64,000 nt of DNA from Sphingomonas azotifigens NBRC 15497 (GTDB lineage: Bacteria > Pseudomonadota > Alphaproteobacteria > Sphingomonadales > Sphingomonadaceae). The position numbers and the translations under genes were made by a program. The notes beneath the pieces were generated by a model. It saw only the letters and a list, made by a program, of their open reading frames with translations. It had not been told where the DNA came from and searched no databases. Shown in pieces: positions 53,248 through 61,687 of this stretch (its first letter is position 1; every line of letters begins with the position of its first letter). The DNA lies in the NCBI RefSeq assembly GCF_002091475.1, contig NZ_BCTR01000033.1, forward strand, positions 1-64,000, in the 5' to 3' direction.

Positions 53248-54402
53248 ATGAACCCGATCTATTCTTCGATGGGCACCACCATCTTCGAAGCCATGTCCGC
53301 CCGCGCCCGGGCCAACGACGCGATCAACCTGGGCCAGGGGTTCGCCGATGGGCGCGGGCCCGAGGCGGTGCTGGCCGCGGCGGCGCGGGCCGTCCTGGAA
53401 AAGTCCAACCAGTATCCGCCGATGGCGGGGCTGCTCGAATTGCGCCAGGCGATCGCAGACCATTATGCCCGGCACCAGGCGCTGAACCTCGCGACCGAGG
53501 AAGTCCTCGTCACCTCCGGCGCCACCGAGGCGCTGGCGGCGGCGCTGCTCGCGCTGATCGAGCCCGGCGACGAAGTGCTGTGCTTCCAGCCGCTCTACGA
53601 CGCCTATGTGCCGTTGATCCGGCGCGCGGGCGGCGTTCCCCGCTTCGTCCGCCTGCACCCGCCCGAATGGCGGATTGATCGCGCGGCGCTCGAAGCGGCG
53701 GTGACTGCAAAGACGCGGCTGATCCTGCTCAACAACCCCCTCAACCCAGCGGCGACGATGACCAGCGCGGAGGATCTGGCGATGCTCGCCGATTTCTGCG
53801 TCGCCCATGATCTGATCACGATCTGCGACGAGGTGTGGGAGCATGTCACCTTCGACGGCGCGCGCCACCTGCCGCTGATCGGCTTTCCCGGCATGCGCGA
53901 GCGGACGGTGAAGATCGGCAGCGCCGGCAAGATCTTCGCGCTGACCGGCTTCAAGGTCGGCTGGATGTGCGCCGCGCCGCCGATCGCCAGGGTGCTGGCA
54001 AAGGCGCACCAGTTCCTCACCTTCACCACCCCGCCCAATCTGCAATGGGCCGTGGCCGAGGGGCTCGCGACGCAGGACGACTGGGTGCAGGAGGCGCGCC
54101 ACCGCTTCCAGGCCGGGCGCGACCGCCTCGCTTCCGGCCTGCAAAAGGCAGGCTTTGCGGTCCTGCCGAGCGCCGCGACCTATTTCCTGTCGGTCGACCT
54201 CGCCGCCTCCAGCCTCGCGATGGACGACACCACCTTCAGCGAGCGACTGGTCGAGGAGGCCAAGGTGGCGACCATCCCTGTCTCCGCATTCTATGCCGAA
54301 GATCCGGTGACCAGCGTCGTCCGCTTCTGCTTCGTCAAGGAAGACGCGGTGCTCGACGAAGCGATCGCCCGGGTCCAGCGCTGGCGCGCGGACCTCGGCT
54401 GA
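53248..54402 (+). CDS. mtnE: Class I aminotransferase, probably KMTB transaminase
   Basis: This 384-residue PLP enzyme has the fold-type I pattern: INLGQGFADGRGPEAVL, LVTSGATEALAAALLALIEP, LLNNPLNPAATMTS and the PLP lysine in KIGSAGKIFALTGFKVGWMC near residue 231. It ends eight bases from the convergent mtnA, and with mtnA-C-D-B it completes the set from methylthioribose-1-phosphate to methionine if it transaminates 2-keto-4-methylthiobutyrate. The class is certain; the substrate is inferred from context. Confidence 0.75.
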   Translation: MNPIYSSMGTTIFEAMSARARANDAINLGQGFADGRGPEAVLAAAARAVLEKSNQYPPMAGLLELRQAIADHYARHQALNLATEEVLVTSGATEALAAALLALIEPGDEVLCFQPLYDAYVPLIRRAGGVPRFVRLHPPEWRIDRAALEAAVTAKTRLILLNNPLNPAATMTSAEDLAMLADFCVAHDLITICDEVWEHVTFDGARHLPLIGFPGMRERTVKIGSAGKIFALTGFKVGWMCAAPPIARVLAKAHQFLTFTTPPNLQWAVAEGLATQDDWVQEARHRFQAGRDRLASGLQKAGFAVLPSAATYFLSVDLAASSLAMDDTTFSERLVEEAKVATIPVSAFYAEDPVTSVVRFCFVKEDAVLDEAIARVQRWRADLG

Positions 54403-54409
54403 GCCCGGC

Positions 54410-55456
54410 TCAGATCGTCGCCAGCACGCCGCGTTCGGTGATGTAGCCGGTCACAAGCCGTGCCGGGGTCACGTCGAACGCGGGATTGAGCGCCGGGGAG
54501 TCCGTCACCCGGATCGTCGCGATGCGACCGGTTTCGTCGGGACCGGTGAGCCGCATCACTTCCTCGGCCGAGCGCGCTTCGATCGGAATGTCCGCGCCGC
54601 TCGCGGTAGCGGGATCGAAGGTCGTATAGGGCAGCGCGACGTAGAAGGGCACGCCATTGTCGTGCGCTGCCAGCGCTTTCAAATAGGTACCGATCTTGTT
54701 GCAGACGTCGCCATTGGCGGTCACGCGGTCCGTGCCGACGATCACCGCGTCGACCTGCCCCTGCATCATCAGCAGACCCCCGGCATTGTCGGCGATCACG
54801 GTGTGCGGCACGCCGTGGTTGCGCAACTCGAACGCGGTCAGCAACGCCCCCTGGTTGCGCGGCCGGGTCTCGTCCACCCAGACATGCACGGGGATGCCGG
54901 CGTCGTGCGCGAGGTAGATCGGCGCGGTGGCGGTGCCGTAGTCCACCGTCGCCAGCCAGCCGGCGTTGCAATGGGTCAGGATGTTGAGCGGCCGATCCGG
55001 GTTCTTCGCGTGGAGGTCGCGCAGCAGCGCCAGGCCGTGTTCGCCGATCGCACGGCAAAGCTCGGCATCCTCGTCGCAGATCGCATCGGCGCGGGCAAAG
55101 GCGGCGGCGGCGCGCTCGCCCTCGGGCAGTGGCTGCACCGCCGCCCGCACCTGATCGAGTGCCCAGCGCAGGTTGATCGCGGTGGGCCGCGTTTCGACCA
55201 GTGTGCCATAGGCAGCATCGAGCCCGGCATCGCTGGCATCCACCGCCAGCGCCATCGCCAGACCATAGGCGGCAGTGGCGCCGATCATCGGCGCACCGCG
55301 CGTCCACATCTCGCGAATGGCAACCGCCGCCGCATCGAGGTCACGCAGTTCGACCCAGCGGATCTCCCAGGGCAGATGGCGCTGGTCGAGGATGCGGATC
55401 CCCTGCCCGTCCGCCGTGCGAGCGATCGAACGCGTGTGCGTACCTTCCAGGATCAC
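54410..55456 (-). CDS. mtnA: Methylthioribose-1-phosphate isomerase
   Basis: MtnA converts methylthioribose-1-phosphate to the ribulose form. The 348-residue eIF2B-like protein has the catalytic cysteine in NILTHCNAGWLATVDYGTAT near residue 167 and aspartate in DAVIVGTDRVTANGDVCNKI near residue 246. RGAPMIGATAAYGLAMAL is the substrate loop. Its start overlaps the mtnC stop by four bases. Confidence 0.95.
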   Translation of the reverse strand: MILEGTHTRSIARTADGQGIRILDQRHLPWEIRWVELRDLDAAAVAIREMWTRGAPMIGATAAYGLAMALAVDASDAGLDAAYGTLVETRPTAINLRWALDQVRAAVQPLPEGERAAAAFARADAICDEDAELCRAIGEHGLALLRDLHAKNPDRPLNILTHCNAGWLATVDYGTATAPIYLAHDAGIPVHVWVDETRPRNQGALLTAFELRNHGVPHTVIADNAGGLLMMQGQVDAVIVGTDRVTANGDVCNKIGTYLKALAAHDNGVPFYVALPYTTFDPATASGADIPIEARSAEEVMRLTGPDETGRIATIRVTDSPALNPAFDVTPARLVTGYITERGVLATI

Positions 55457-56085
55457 AGGCGAATCTCCGCGAGCGAGTGAATGTCGGCGGGGCCGCCGTT
55501 TCGATCGATCAGCAGGGCACCCAGCCCGGCTGCGCGCGCCGCATCGACCTCTGCCTGTACGTCGGAGACGAACAGGATTTCCTTCGGTTCCAAGCCAGTT
55601 GCAGCAACAATCTTGCTGTAGCTCTCAGCTTCGCGCTTCGACCCGGTGGTCGTGTCGAAATAGCCCGAGAGCATCGGCGTCAGGTCGCCGGCGATGGAAC
55701 GGCCGAAGATCAGCTTCTGCGCCGCGATCGAGCCGGACGAATAGATGTAGATCGCGACCCCGGCGGTGTACCAGCGGTGCAGCGCCTCGGGCGTATCGGG
55801 ATAGACATGGCCCTGGAGCGTGCCGTCGGCATAGCCCTGTTCCCAGATCAGTCCCTGCAGCGTCTTGAGCGGCGTGGCCTTGCGGTCTTCCTCGATCCAG
55901 CCGAGCAGCGTGGCCACCTTGTCTTCGCCCGGCACCTCGGCAAGGATCGGCGCCACTTCTTCAGAATGCGTGGCAACATAGGCTGCCAGGTGCTGGCGCG
56001 TATAGGGAAACAGTACATCGGCGACAAAGGCGATGCTGCTGGTGGTCCCCTCGATATCGAGCAGGACGGCCTTGGGCTGGGTCAT
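55453..56085 (-). CDS. mtnC: Enolase-phosphatase E1
   Basis: MtnC enolises and dephosphorylates diketo-methylthiopentyl phosphate to the acireductone. The 210-residue HAD-type protein starts with the nucleophile motif VLLDIEGTTSSIAFVADVLF, and has YIYSSGSIAAQKLIFG and EILFVSDVQAEVDAARAAG. It lies 24 bases after mtnD and overlaps mtnA. Confidence 0.95.
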   Translation of the reverse strand: MTQPKAVLLDIEGTTSSIAFVADVLFPYTRQHLAAYVATHSEEVAPILAEVPGEDKVATLLGWIEEDRKATPLKTLQGLIWEQGYADGTLQGHVYPDTPEALHRWYTAGVAIYIYSSGSIAAQKLIFGRSIAGDLTPMLSGYFDTTTGSKREAESYSKIVAATGLEPKEILFVSDVQAEVDAARAAGLGALLIDRNGGPADIHSLAEIRL

Positions 56086-56109
56086 GGAATGTGTCTCGCT
56101 GCACCGCCG

Positions 56110-56658
56110 TCAGGCGGCGATGGGCTCGTGGCGCGGGAATCGATCGGCAATCGTCTCGCCGGTGAACTGCGCGATCCAGCCATCTGGATTGGTGAACAGC
56201 CGGATGGCGGTGAAGCGCGGGTGTGGCCCCATGTCGAACCAGTGCGGCGTTCCGGCCGGGACCGAAATCAGATCACCTTCCTGACAAAGAACCGCATAGA
56301 CGCGATCATTCAGATGGAGTGTGAAGAGCCCCTCGCCTTCCACGAAGAAGCGCACCTCGTCCTCGGCATGGCGATGCTCGGAGAGGAACTTGGCGCGCAG
56401 CGCGTCCTTTTCGGGATGATCGGGCACCATCCGGATCACATCGACCGAGCGATAGCCCTTCTCGCCCTGGAGGCGCTCGACCTCCGGCGCAAAGGCGGCG
56501 AGCACCGACTCCTGATCGGCGTCCGCCGCGATCGGGCGCGACGGCCAGCGTTCGAACCGCACCCCGCGCATCGCCAGTTCCTCGGCGATCGTTACCGGGT
56601 CGCTGGTGTCGAGCAGCGGCGTCGTGCCGGTTTCGGCGAAGATACGGAGTCGGCTCAT
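56110..56658 (-). CDS. mtnD: Acireductone dioxygenase
   Basis: MtnD oxidises the acireductone to 2-keto-4-methylthiobutyrate and formate when iron is bound; nickel gives an off-pathway product in this family. The 182-residue cupin has ligands in SEHRHAEDEVRFFVEGEGLF (H-x-H-x3-E) and the last histidine in VPAGTPHWFDMGPHPRFTAI. Its ATG overlaps the mtnB stop. Confidence 0.95.
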   Translation of the reverse strand: MSRLRIFAETGTTPLLDTSDPVTIAEELAMRGVRFERWPSRPIAADADQESVLAAFAPEVERLQGEKGYRSVDVIRMVPDHPEKDALRAKFLSEHRHAEDEVRFFVEGEGLFTLHLNDRVYAVLCQEGDLISVPAGTPHWFDMGPHPRFTAIRLFTNPDGWIAQFTGETIADRFPRHEPIAA

Positions 56659-57281
56659 ACTGCCCATGCCTGTCTGAAGCTGGCCTCGGCGAGTTCGGCG
56701 GCGATCATCCATTCGGTCGCCTCCAGCACACGTTCGGCCTCGTCCACGTCCTTGCCCCAGGCGTAGAGCCCATGGCTGCGAATGAGATACGCCGGAATCG
56801 CGCCGGGCGCCAGCAGCGCCGGGCGGACCGTCGCCTCGATCACTGCCATGTCCTGGCTGTTGTCGACGATCGGCAGCTGCACCTCGGTCTCGTGGGTGGT
56901 GTGCCCCGGATAGGCCTTGAGCATCTCGTGCCCGGCCAGCACCCAGGCATCGGCGTCGGTGGCACGGCTCAGCCCCACCGCTTGCGGCGAATGGCCGTGC
57001 AGCACCGCCCCCGCTTCCGGGAACAGGCGGTAGATCGCCAGATGCAGATCGGTCTCGGCCGAGGGCTTGCCCGGGGACAGCGGCTGCCCGTCGAGACCGA
57101 CGCGCATGATCCCGTCGCCGGTCAACCTGCCCTTGTGGCGGCCGGAGACGGTCAGCGCGATGCTGCCGTCGTCCAGCCTGGCCGAATAATTGCCCGAGGT
57201 CGCCGGGGCCCAGCCGCGGGCGTCGAGCCGCCTCCCGGCCTCGATCAACGCCGTGATGGCCTGTTCGTAGGACATGGTCAT
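56655..57281 (-). CDS. mtnB: Methylthioribulose-1-phosphate dehydratase
   Basis: MtnB dehydrates methylthioribulose-1-phosphate. The 208-residue class II aldolase-like protein has WAPATSGNYSARLDDGSIAL, AETDLHLAIYRLFPEAGAVL, the zinc histidines in HGHSPQAVG and a late histidine in YLIRSHGLYAWGKDVDEAER. It is the first gene of the minus-strand mtn operon. The upstream 262 bases show no recognisable riboswitch. Confidence 0.94.
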   Translation of the reverse strand: MTMSYEQAITALIEAGRRLDARGWAPATSGNYSARLDDGSIALTVSGRHKGRLTGDGIMRVGLDGQPLSPGKPSAETDLHLAIYRLFPEAGAVLHGHSPQAVGLSRATDADAWVLAGHEMLKAYPGHTTHETEVQLPIVDNSQDMAVIEATVRPALLAPGAIPAYLIRSHGLYAWGKDVDEAERVLEATEWMIAAELAEASFRQAWAV

Positions 57282-57543
57282 GGTGCGCCTCTAGCGCTTC
57301 GCGCGTGCGGCGCGACACCAAATTTTTCGCCGCGCGAACAGTACAAGCAGGCCGATGCGCTGCAGCGCGATTCGGGCAATCGTGAACGCGTGCCGTCCCG
57401 AAACGACATGACCGCTCGGTGAACCGGGCAGCAGGTGCGCCGAAACGCGCCACTTGGCGGGCCAAGAGCGCGCAACGTTAACGATGCTTCTGCTATACGG
57501 TTGCCGGGGCATGACAGAAATTTGCGGGCGCAGAACAAAGATC

Positions 57544-58263
57544 ATGGATTCGAAGGCTTCGGTACAATCGCGTCGGGCGTTGCTCAAATCGGCGCTGGTG
57601 ATGGCGAGCGGCGCAGCGGTTTCGGCCTGCGCCTCGCGCACGATCGGCACCACGATGGCAGCGGCGGCACCGCCACCGCGCCTCCAGCCGGCACCGGTTG
57701 CCTCGCTGACGCCCGCACCCAAGGTTGCGGCCCAGGCGCGGATCATGCCGGCCGGCGTCCGTCCCGAACTGTTCAAGCGCGCAACCGCGGCGCTGGACCG
57801 GCACTCGATGCACGTCGACACGCATGACCGCATTGCCATCGCCGACTTCTCGCTGCCTTCGTCCCAGCCGCGCTTCTTCCTGGTCAATATGGGCACCGGC
57901 GAGGTCGAGCCGTTGCTCGTCGCGCACGGCATCGGCTCGGATCCCGGCCATACCGGCGTGCTCCAGCGCTTCTCGAATCAGATCAACTCGGAAGCGACCT
58001 GCGAGGGCGCGTTCCTGACCGCCGACTATTATGTCGGCAAGCATGGCGACTCCCAGCGGCTGATCGGGCTCGACCCGACCAACAACAACGCACTGGCCCG
58101 CGCCATCGTGGTGCATTCGGCCTGGTATGCGAACCCGGACATGGTGTCGAAGCACGGCAAGCTCGGCCGCAGCCAGGGCTGCTTCGCGGTCGGCGAGCGC
58201 CAGCTGGCCAAGGTCTTCGACCGGTTGGGCCCGGGCCGGATGATCTACGCGACGAAGGTGTAG
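57544..58263 (+). CDS. Exported L,D-transpeptidase-type protein
   Basis: This 239-residue protein has a twin-arginine-like signal (SRRALLKSALVMASGAAVSA) with a possible lipobox V-S-A-C. The C-terminal domain is of the murein L,D-transpeptidase catalytic-like family: IVVHSAWYANPDMVSKHG and LGRSQGCFAVGERQLAKVF give the His and the G-R-S-x-G-C catalytic motif. It would cross-link or trim peptidoglycan, or attach proteins to it. Repeat R4 follows the stop. Confidence 0.85.
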   Translation: MDSKASVQSRRALLKSALVMASGAAVSACASRTIGTTMAAAAPPPRLQPAPVASLTPAPKVAAQARIMPAGVRPELFKRATAALDRHSMHVDTHDRIAIADFSLPSSQPRFFLVNMGTGEVEPLLVAHGIGSDPGHTGVLQRFSNQINSEATCEGAFLTADYYVGKHGDSQRLIGLDPTNNNALARAIVVHSAWYANPDMVSKHGKLGRSQGCFAVGERQLAKVFDRLGPGRMIYATKV

Positions 58264-58367
58264 GCGTCGCGCAATTTAGCCCCTCCTCCTTGGAGGAGGG
58301 GTTGGGGGTGGAGGGATTCCAGAACAGACGTTGGTCTCTGCGAGACACTGCCCCACCCCAACCCCTC

Positions 58368-58377
58368 CCCTGAAGGG
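58368..58377. repeat. Target site duplication, left copy
   Basis: CCCTGAAGGG directly precedes the left end of the insertion sequence; an identical copy follows the right end. Confidence 0.9.
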
Positions 58378-59537
58378 CAGGGCTATCGCATTTGAGCTAA
58401 GAGGCTGAGCAGGAAGGGATCGTTCCACGCGGCACGCTTGATTTTGCCTTTGATGGAGCCCTTGTCTGGGTGCTGGCGGAGGAGGTTGAGAGCAAGCTTT
58501 CGCAGGAGGGCGATGTTTTGGGGAGCGTGGTCCAAGCGGCTGCGGGCTGCGTCCTCTGCGAGGGCGACGTCAAGGACCCAGTGGAGTTGGTTCTCGATGG
58601 TCCAATGGCTTCGCGCGACGTCGAGCATGCGCTCGGGCGTGAGGTGAGTGGAGAGAAGGAACCAGCGCACGATGGGCGGCTCGGCACCGGCGGTGGTGTG
58701 GCGGTGGGTTTCGACCTTCGCGACGGCGGCGATACCGGGGAAATCGATACCGCTTGCAGGGACGACCAAGGCCGTACGCCGCTCGGTGCGGTCATGCGCG
58801 CGGCGGGGTCCGTCGCTGGCCCCGGCACCCGCTGCGGTGCTGTCGGTAAGTGCCTGGGCTTTGGCCAGAAGCCTCGGCTGGTTCGCCTTCACCGCGAGCG
58901 CATAGTCGGCGCCGGTGTCGAGGATCGCCTGTGCCGTGGCGGCGTGGCAATGCAGGGCATCGGCGGTGACGATGCAACCGTCCAGCCGCAATAGCGCCAA
59001 CGCCTGTTGGGCGCCCAGCACTTCGTTGCGGCCCGGCGCGAGGCGCTGGCCGATCGCGAGCCGCGCCTCCACCGCCCAGAGGTTGACCAGGTGCAGCGGC
59101 ACCGCCTTGCGACCCCGCGTATAGGCGCCCCGCAGCGCCTTGCCGTCGATCGCCACTACCCCTTTCAAGCCGCCGGCAAAGGCCGTCGCGAACCGGCTGA
59201 ACGCGGCTTCGAACGGCTCGGGCGCCAGCAATCGGAACAGCCGGCTGAACGTGTCGTGGCTCGGCGCCCCATGCTCCAGCTTCAGCACCTGCCGCAGCAG
59301 GTCGAGCTTCGCACGGCCGAACATCGCCATGTCCGTACAATCCTCCGCACCGCACAGCACCGCCGCCAGCGCTACGAACAGTAGCTCGAGGAAATCATGC
59401 CGCGCGTTCTGCGCACGCGGATCCTCAACGCCCAAAAAATGATCTGAAAACCAATCCATCCAAGCCCCCTAAGACAACGGGAGCTTCCTCAAGAATCCAA
59501 CTCCACCCTCGCACGCAAGGCATATGCGATTCCCCTG
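58378..59537 (-). mobile_element. ISAs1-type insertion sequence, complete
   Basis: The 1,160-bp element has imperfect terminal inverted repeats: left CAGGGCTATCGCATTTG, right (read inward) CAGGGGAATCGCATATG, with 14 of 17 bases matching. Both ends are flanked by the perfect 10-bp duplication CCCTGAAGGG, so the insertion looks complete and probably fairly recent. One transposase gene occupies it; its stop is five bases from the left end. The target lies inside a palindrome of a REPIN-like repeat. Confidence 0.92.
58383..59459 (-). CDS. ISAs1-family transposase
   Basis: This 358-residue DDE transposase has the N-terminal DUF4338-like region (DPRAQNARHDFLELLFVALA) and catalytic motifs VVAIDGKALRGAYTRGRKAV (first Asp), GCIVTADALHCHAATAQAIL (second Asp), ALAVKANQPRLL and the C-terminal HWTIENQLHWVLDVALAEDA (Glu). 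The frame is open and full length, so it may be active. Confidence 0.92.
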   Translation of the reverse strand: MDWFSDHFLGVEDPRAQNARHDFLELLFVALAAVLCGAEDCTDMAMFGRAKLDLLRQVLKLEHGAPSHDTFSRLFRLLAPEPFEAAFSRFATAFAGGLKGVVAIDGKALRGAYTRGRKAVPLHLVNLWAVEARLAIGQRLAPGRNEVLGAQQALALLRLDGCIVTADALHCHAATAQAILDTGADYALAVKANQPRLLAKAQALTDSTAAGAGASDGPRRAHDRTERRTALVVPASGIDFPGIAAVAKVETHRHTTAGAEPPIVRWFLLSTHLTPERMLDVARSHWTIENQLHWVLDVALAEDAARSRLDHAPQNIALLRKLALNLLRQHPDKGSIKGKIKRAAWNDPFLLSLLAQMR

Positions 59538-59547
59538 CCCTGAAGGG
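59538..59547. repeat. Target site duplication, right copy
   Basis: CCCTGAAGGG directly follows the right end of the insertion sequence and matches the left copy exactly. Confidence 0.9.
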
Positions 59548-59629
59548 GAGGGGCTTATATCCCCCTCCCCCGGATACATCCCGCACCCCTGGGGTTGGCA
59601 GGCCATGGTCCCCGGCATAGGACACACGC

Positions 59630-61681
59630 ATGGCCGATCCGCATCCGTTCTTCGCGCTCCACCGCCACGGCATGATCCGCGCGGGTGTCTGCACGCCCGT
59701 CGGCACCGTCGCCGATCCCGCCGCCAATGCCCGCGCGACCATCGCGCTGGCGGAAGCGGGCGACGCGGCGGGCGCCGACATCCTGGTGTTCCCCGAACTC
59801 AACGTCACCAGCTATGCGATCGACGACCTGCATCTGCAGGACACGATCCTCGCCTCGACCCAGGCGGGTATCGCCGCGATCGTTGAGGCGAGCTGCACCC
59901 TGAAACCAGTGCTGCTGGTCGGCGCGGCACTGGCGCGCAACGGCCGCCTTTATAATTGCGCCGTCGCTATCGCACGCGGCCGCATCCTCGGCGTGGTGCC
60001 CAAGACCTACCTACCCAACTATCGCGAATATTACGAAAAGCGCTGGTTCGCCTCGGGATCGGGCCTCCGCGATCTCGAGATCACGATCGCCGGCCAGACG
60101 GTGCCCTTCGGCCCCGATCTGCTGTTCGCCGCGGAGGACCTCCCCGACTTCGTTTTCCACATCGAGATCTGTGAGGATTACTGGGCGCCGCAGCCTCCGT
60201 CGACGGAAGGCGCGATGGCCGGGGCGCTGGTGCTGTGCAACCTCTCTGCCTCGAACATCGTGATCGGCAAGGGCCGCGAGCGCGAGCTGCTCTGCGCCTC
60301 GCAGAGCTCACGAACGATTGCGGCCTATCTCTATTCGGCCTCGGGCCCCGGCGAGAGCACCACCGATCTTGCCTGGGACGGCCAGGGGCTGATCTACGAG
60401 TTCGGCGAGCAGCTGGCGGCCTCGCAGCGCTTCGAGCTGGCCGATGCGATCACCTATGCCGATCTCGATCTGGAGCGGCTGCGGCTGGAACGGCTGCGCG
60501 ACGGCACCTTCAACGACAATGCCCGCAACGCCGGCATGCCCGAGACCCGCTTCCGCCGGATCGGCTTCGCGCACCAGCCCGACTTCGCCGATCGCGGCCT
60601 GCTCCGCCCGACCCGCCGCTTCCCCTTCGTGCCCAACACGCCGGCGGCGCTGGAGGAGGATTGCTACGAGGCATTCAATATCCAGGTCGAGGGCCTGCGC
60701 CAGCGCCTCGCCTCGACCAGGAGCAAATCGCTCGTCATCGGCATTTCGGGTGGGCTCGATTCCACCCATGCGCTGATCGTTGCCGCCAAGGCGATGGACC
60801 GGCTCGGCCGCCCCCGCACCGATATCCTAGGCTACACCATGCCCGGCTTCGCGACGAGCGAGGGCACAAAGTCCAACGCCTGGGCGCTGATGCGCGCGAT
60901 CGGGATCACCGCGGCAGAAATCGACATCCGTCCGGCCGCCCGCCAGATGCTCGCCGATCTCGGCCATCCCTTCGCGCAAGGCGAGCCGGTCTATGACGTC
61001 ACTTTCGAGAACGTCCAGGCGGGCCTGCGTACCGACTATCTGTTCCGCCTCGCCAACCGCAACAGTGGCTTCGTGCTCGGTACCGGCGACCTGTCCGAGC
61101 TGGCGCTCGGCTGGTCGACCTATGGCGTCGGCGACCAGATGAGCCATTACGGCGTCAATGCCGGCGTGCCCAAGACGCTGATCCAGTATCTGATCCGCTG
61201 GAGCGTCGAGAGCGGCCAGTTCGATGGCGAGGCGGCCACCGTCCTGCTGTCGATCCTCGATACCGAGATTTCGCCCGAACTTGTCCCCGCCGATGCCGAC
61301 GGCAAGATGCAGAGCACGCAGGACCGGATCGGCCCGTACGAGCTGCACGACTTCTTCCTGCACCATATCGCCCGCTTCGGGCTCAAGCCGTCCAAGGTCG
61401 CATTCCTCGCCTGGCATGCCTGGAAGGATGCCGAAGCGGGTCTGTGGCCGATCGGCTTTCCGGCGGAAGGGCGAAACAGTTACGACCTGGCGACGATCGC
61501 CAAGTGGCTGGAGACCTTCCTCTTCCGCTTCTTCCAGATCAGCCAGTTCAAGCGCTCGGCGCTGCCCAACGGCCCTAAGGTATCGGGTGCCGCCGCGCTT
61601 AGTCCGCGCGGCGACTGGCGGGCACCTTCGGACAGCGTGGCGACCGCCTGGATCGAGGAGCTACGCGCCGCCCTGCCCTGA
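59630..61681 (+). CDS. nadE: Glutamine-dependent NAD+ synthetase
   Basis: NadE amidates deamido-NAD to NAD+, using ammonia released from glutamine. The 683-residue protein joins an N-terminal nitrilase-type glutaminase (Glu in [13 protein letters not shown], Lys in [15 protein letters not shown], Cys in [13 protein letters not shown] near residue 178) to a C-terminal synthetase with the P-loop [20 protein letters not shown] near residue 370 and [17 protein letters not shown]. This is the long, glutamine-using form. Confidence 0.97.
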   Translation: MADPHPFFALHRHGMIRAGVCTPVGTVADPAANARATIALAEAGDAAGADILVFPELNVTSYAIDDLHLQDTILASTQAGIAAIVEASCTLKPVLLVGAALARNGRLYNCAVAIARGRILGVVPKTYLPNYREYYEKRWFASGSGLRDLEITIAGQTVPFGPDLLFAAEDLPDFVFHIEICEDYWAPQPPSTEGAMAGALVLCNLSASNIVIGKGRERELLCASQSSRTIAAYLYSASGPGESTTDLAWDGQGLIYEFGEQLAASQRFELADAITYADLDLERLRLERLRDGTFNDNARNAGMPETRFRRIGFAHQPDFADRGLLRPTRRFPFVPNTPAALEEDCYEAFNIQVEGLRQRLASTRSKSLVIGISGGLDSTHALIVAAKAMDRLGRPRTDILGYTMPGFATSEGTKSNAWALMRAIGITAAEIDIRPAARQMLADLGHPFAQGEPVYDVTFENVQAGLRTDYLFRLANRNSGFVLGTGDLSELALGWSTYGVGDQMSHYGVNAGVPKTLIQYLIRWSVESGQFDGEAATVLLSILDTEISPELVPADADGKMQSTQDRIGPYELHDFFLHHIARFGLKPSKVAFLAWHAWKDAEAGLWPIGFPAEGRNSYDLATIAKWLETFLFRFFQISQFKRSALPNGPKVSGAAALSPRGDWRAPSDSVATAWIEELRAALP

Positions 61682-61687
61682 ACCGGC

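Larger units (their letters stand above)
58277..59557. repeat. REPIN-like element R4, split by an IS
   Basis: The left palindrome 58280-58301 is intact (CCCCTCCTCC, loop TT, GGAGGAGGGG). The right palindrome (CCCCTCCCC, loop TGAA, GGGGAGGGG) is cut by the IS at 58378-59537; removing it and one target copy restores the hairpin and the element end near 59557. Restored R4 is the reverse complement of R3, with about four mismatches and one indel. Confidence 0.85.

Noticed and set aside
57282-57543. Possible SAM- or SAH-sensing riboswitch before mtnB
   Set aside because: I looked for the conserved blocks of known alphaproteobacterial SAM riboswitches and saw none; a covariance-model search would be decisive.
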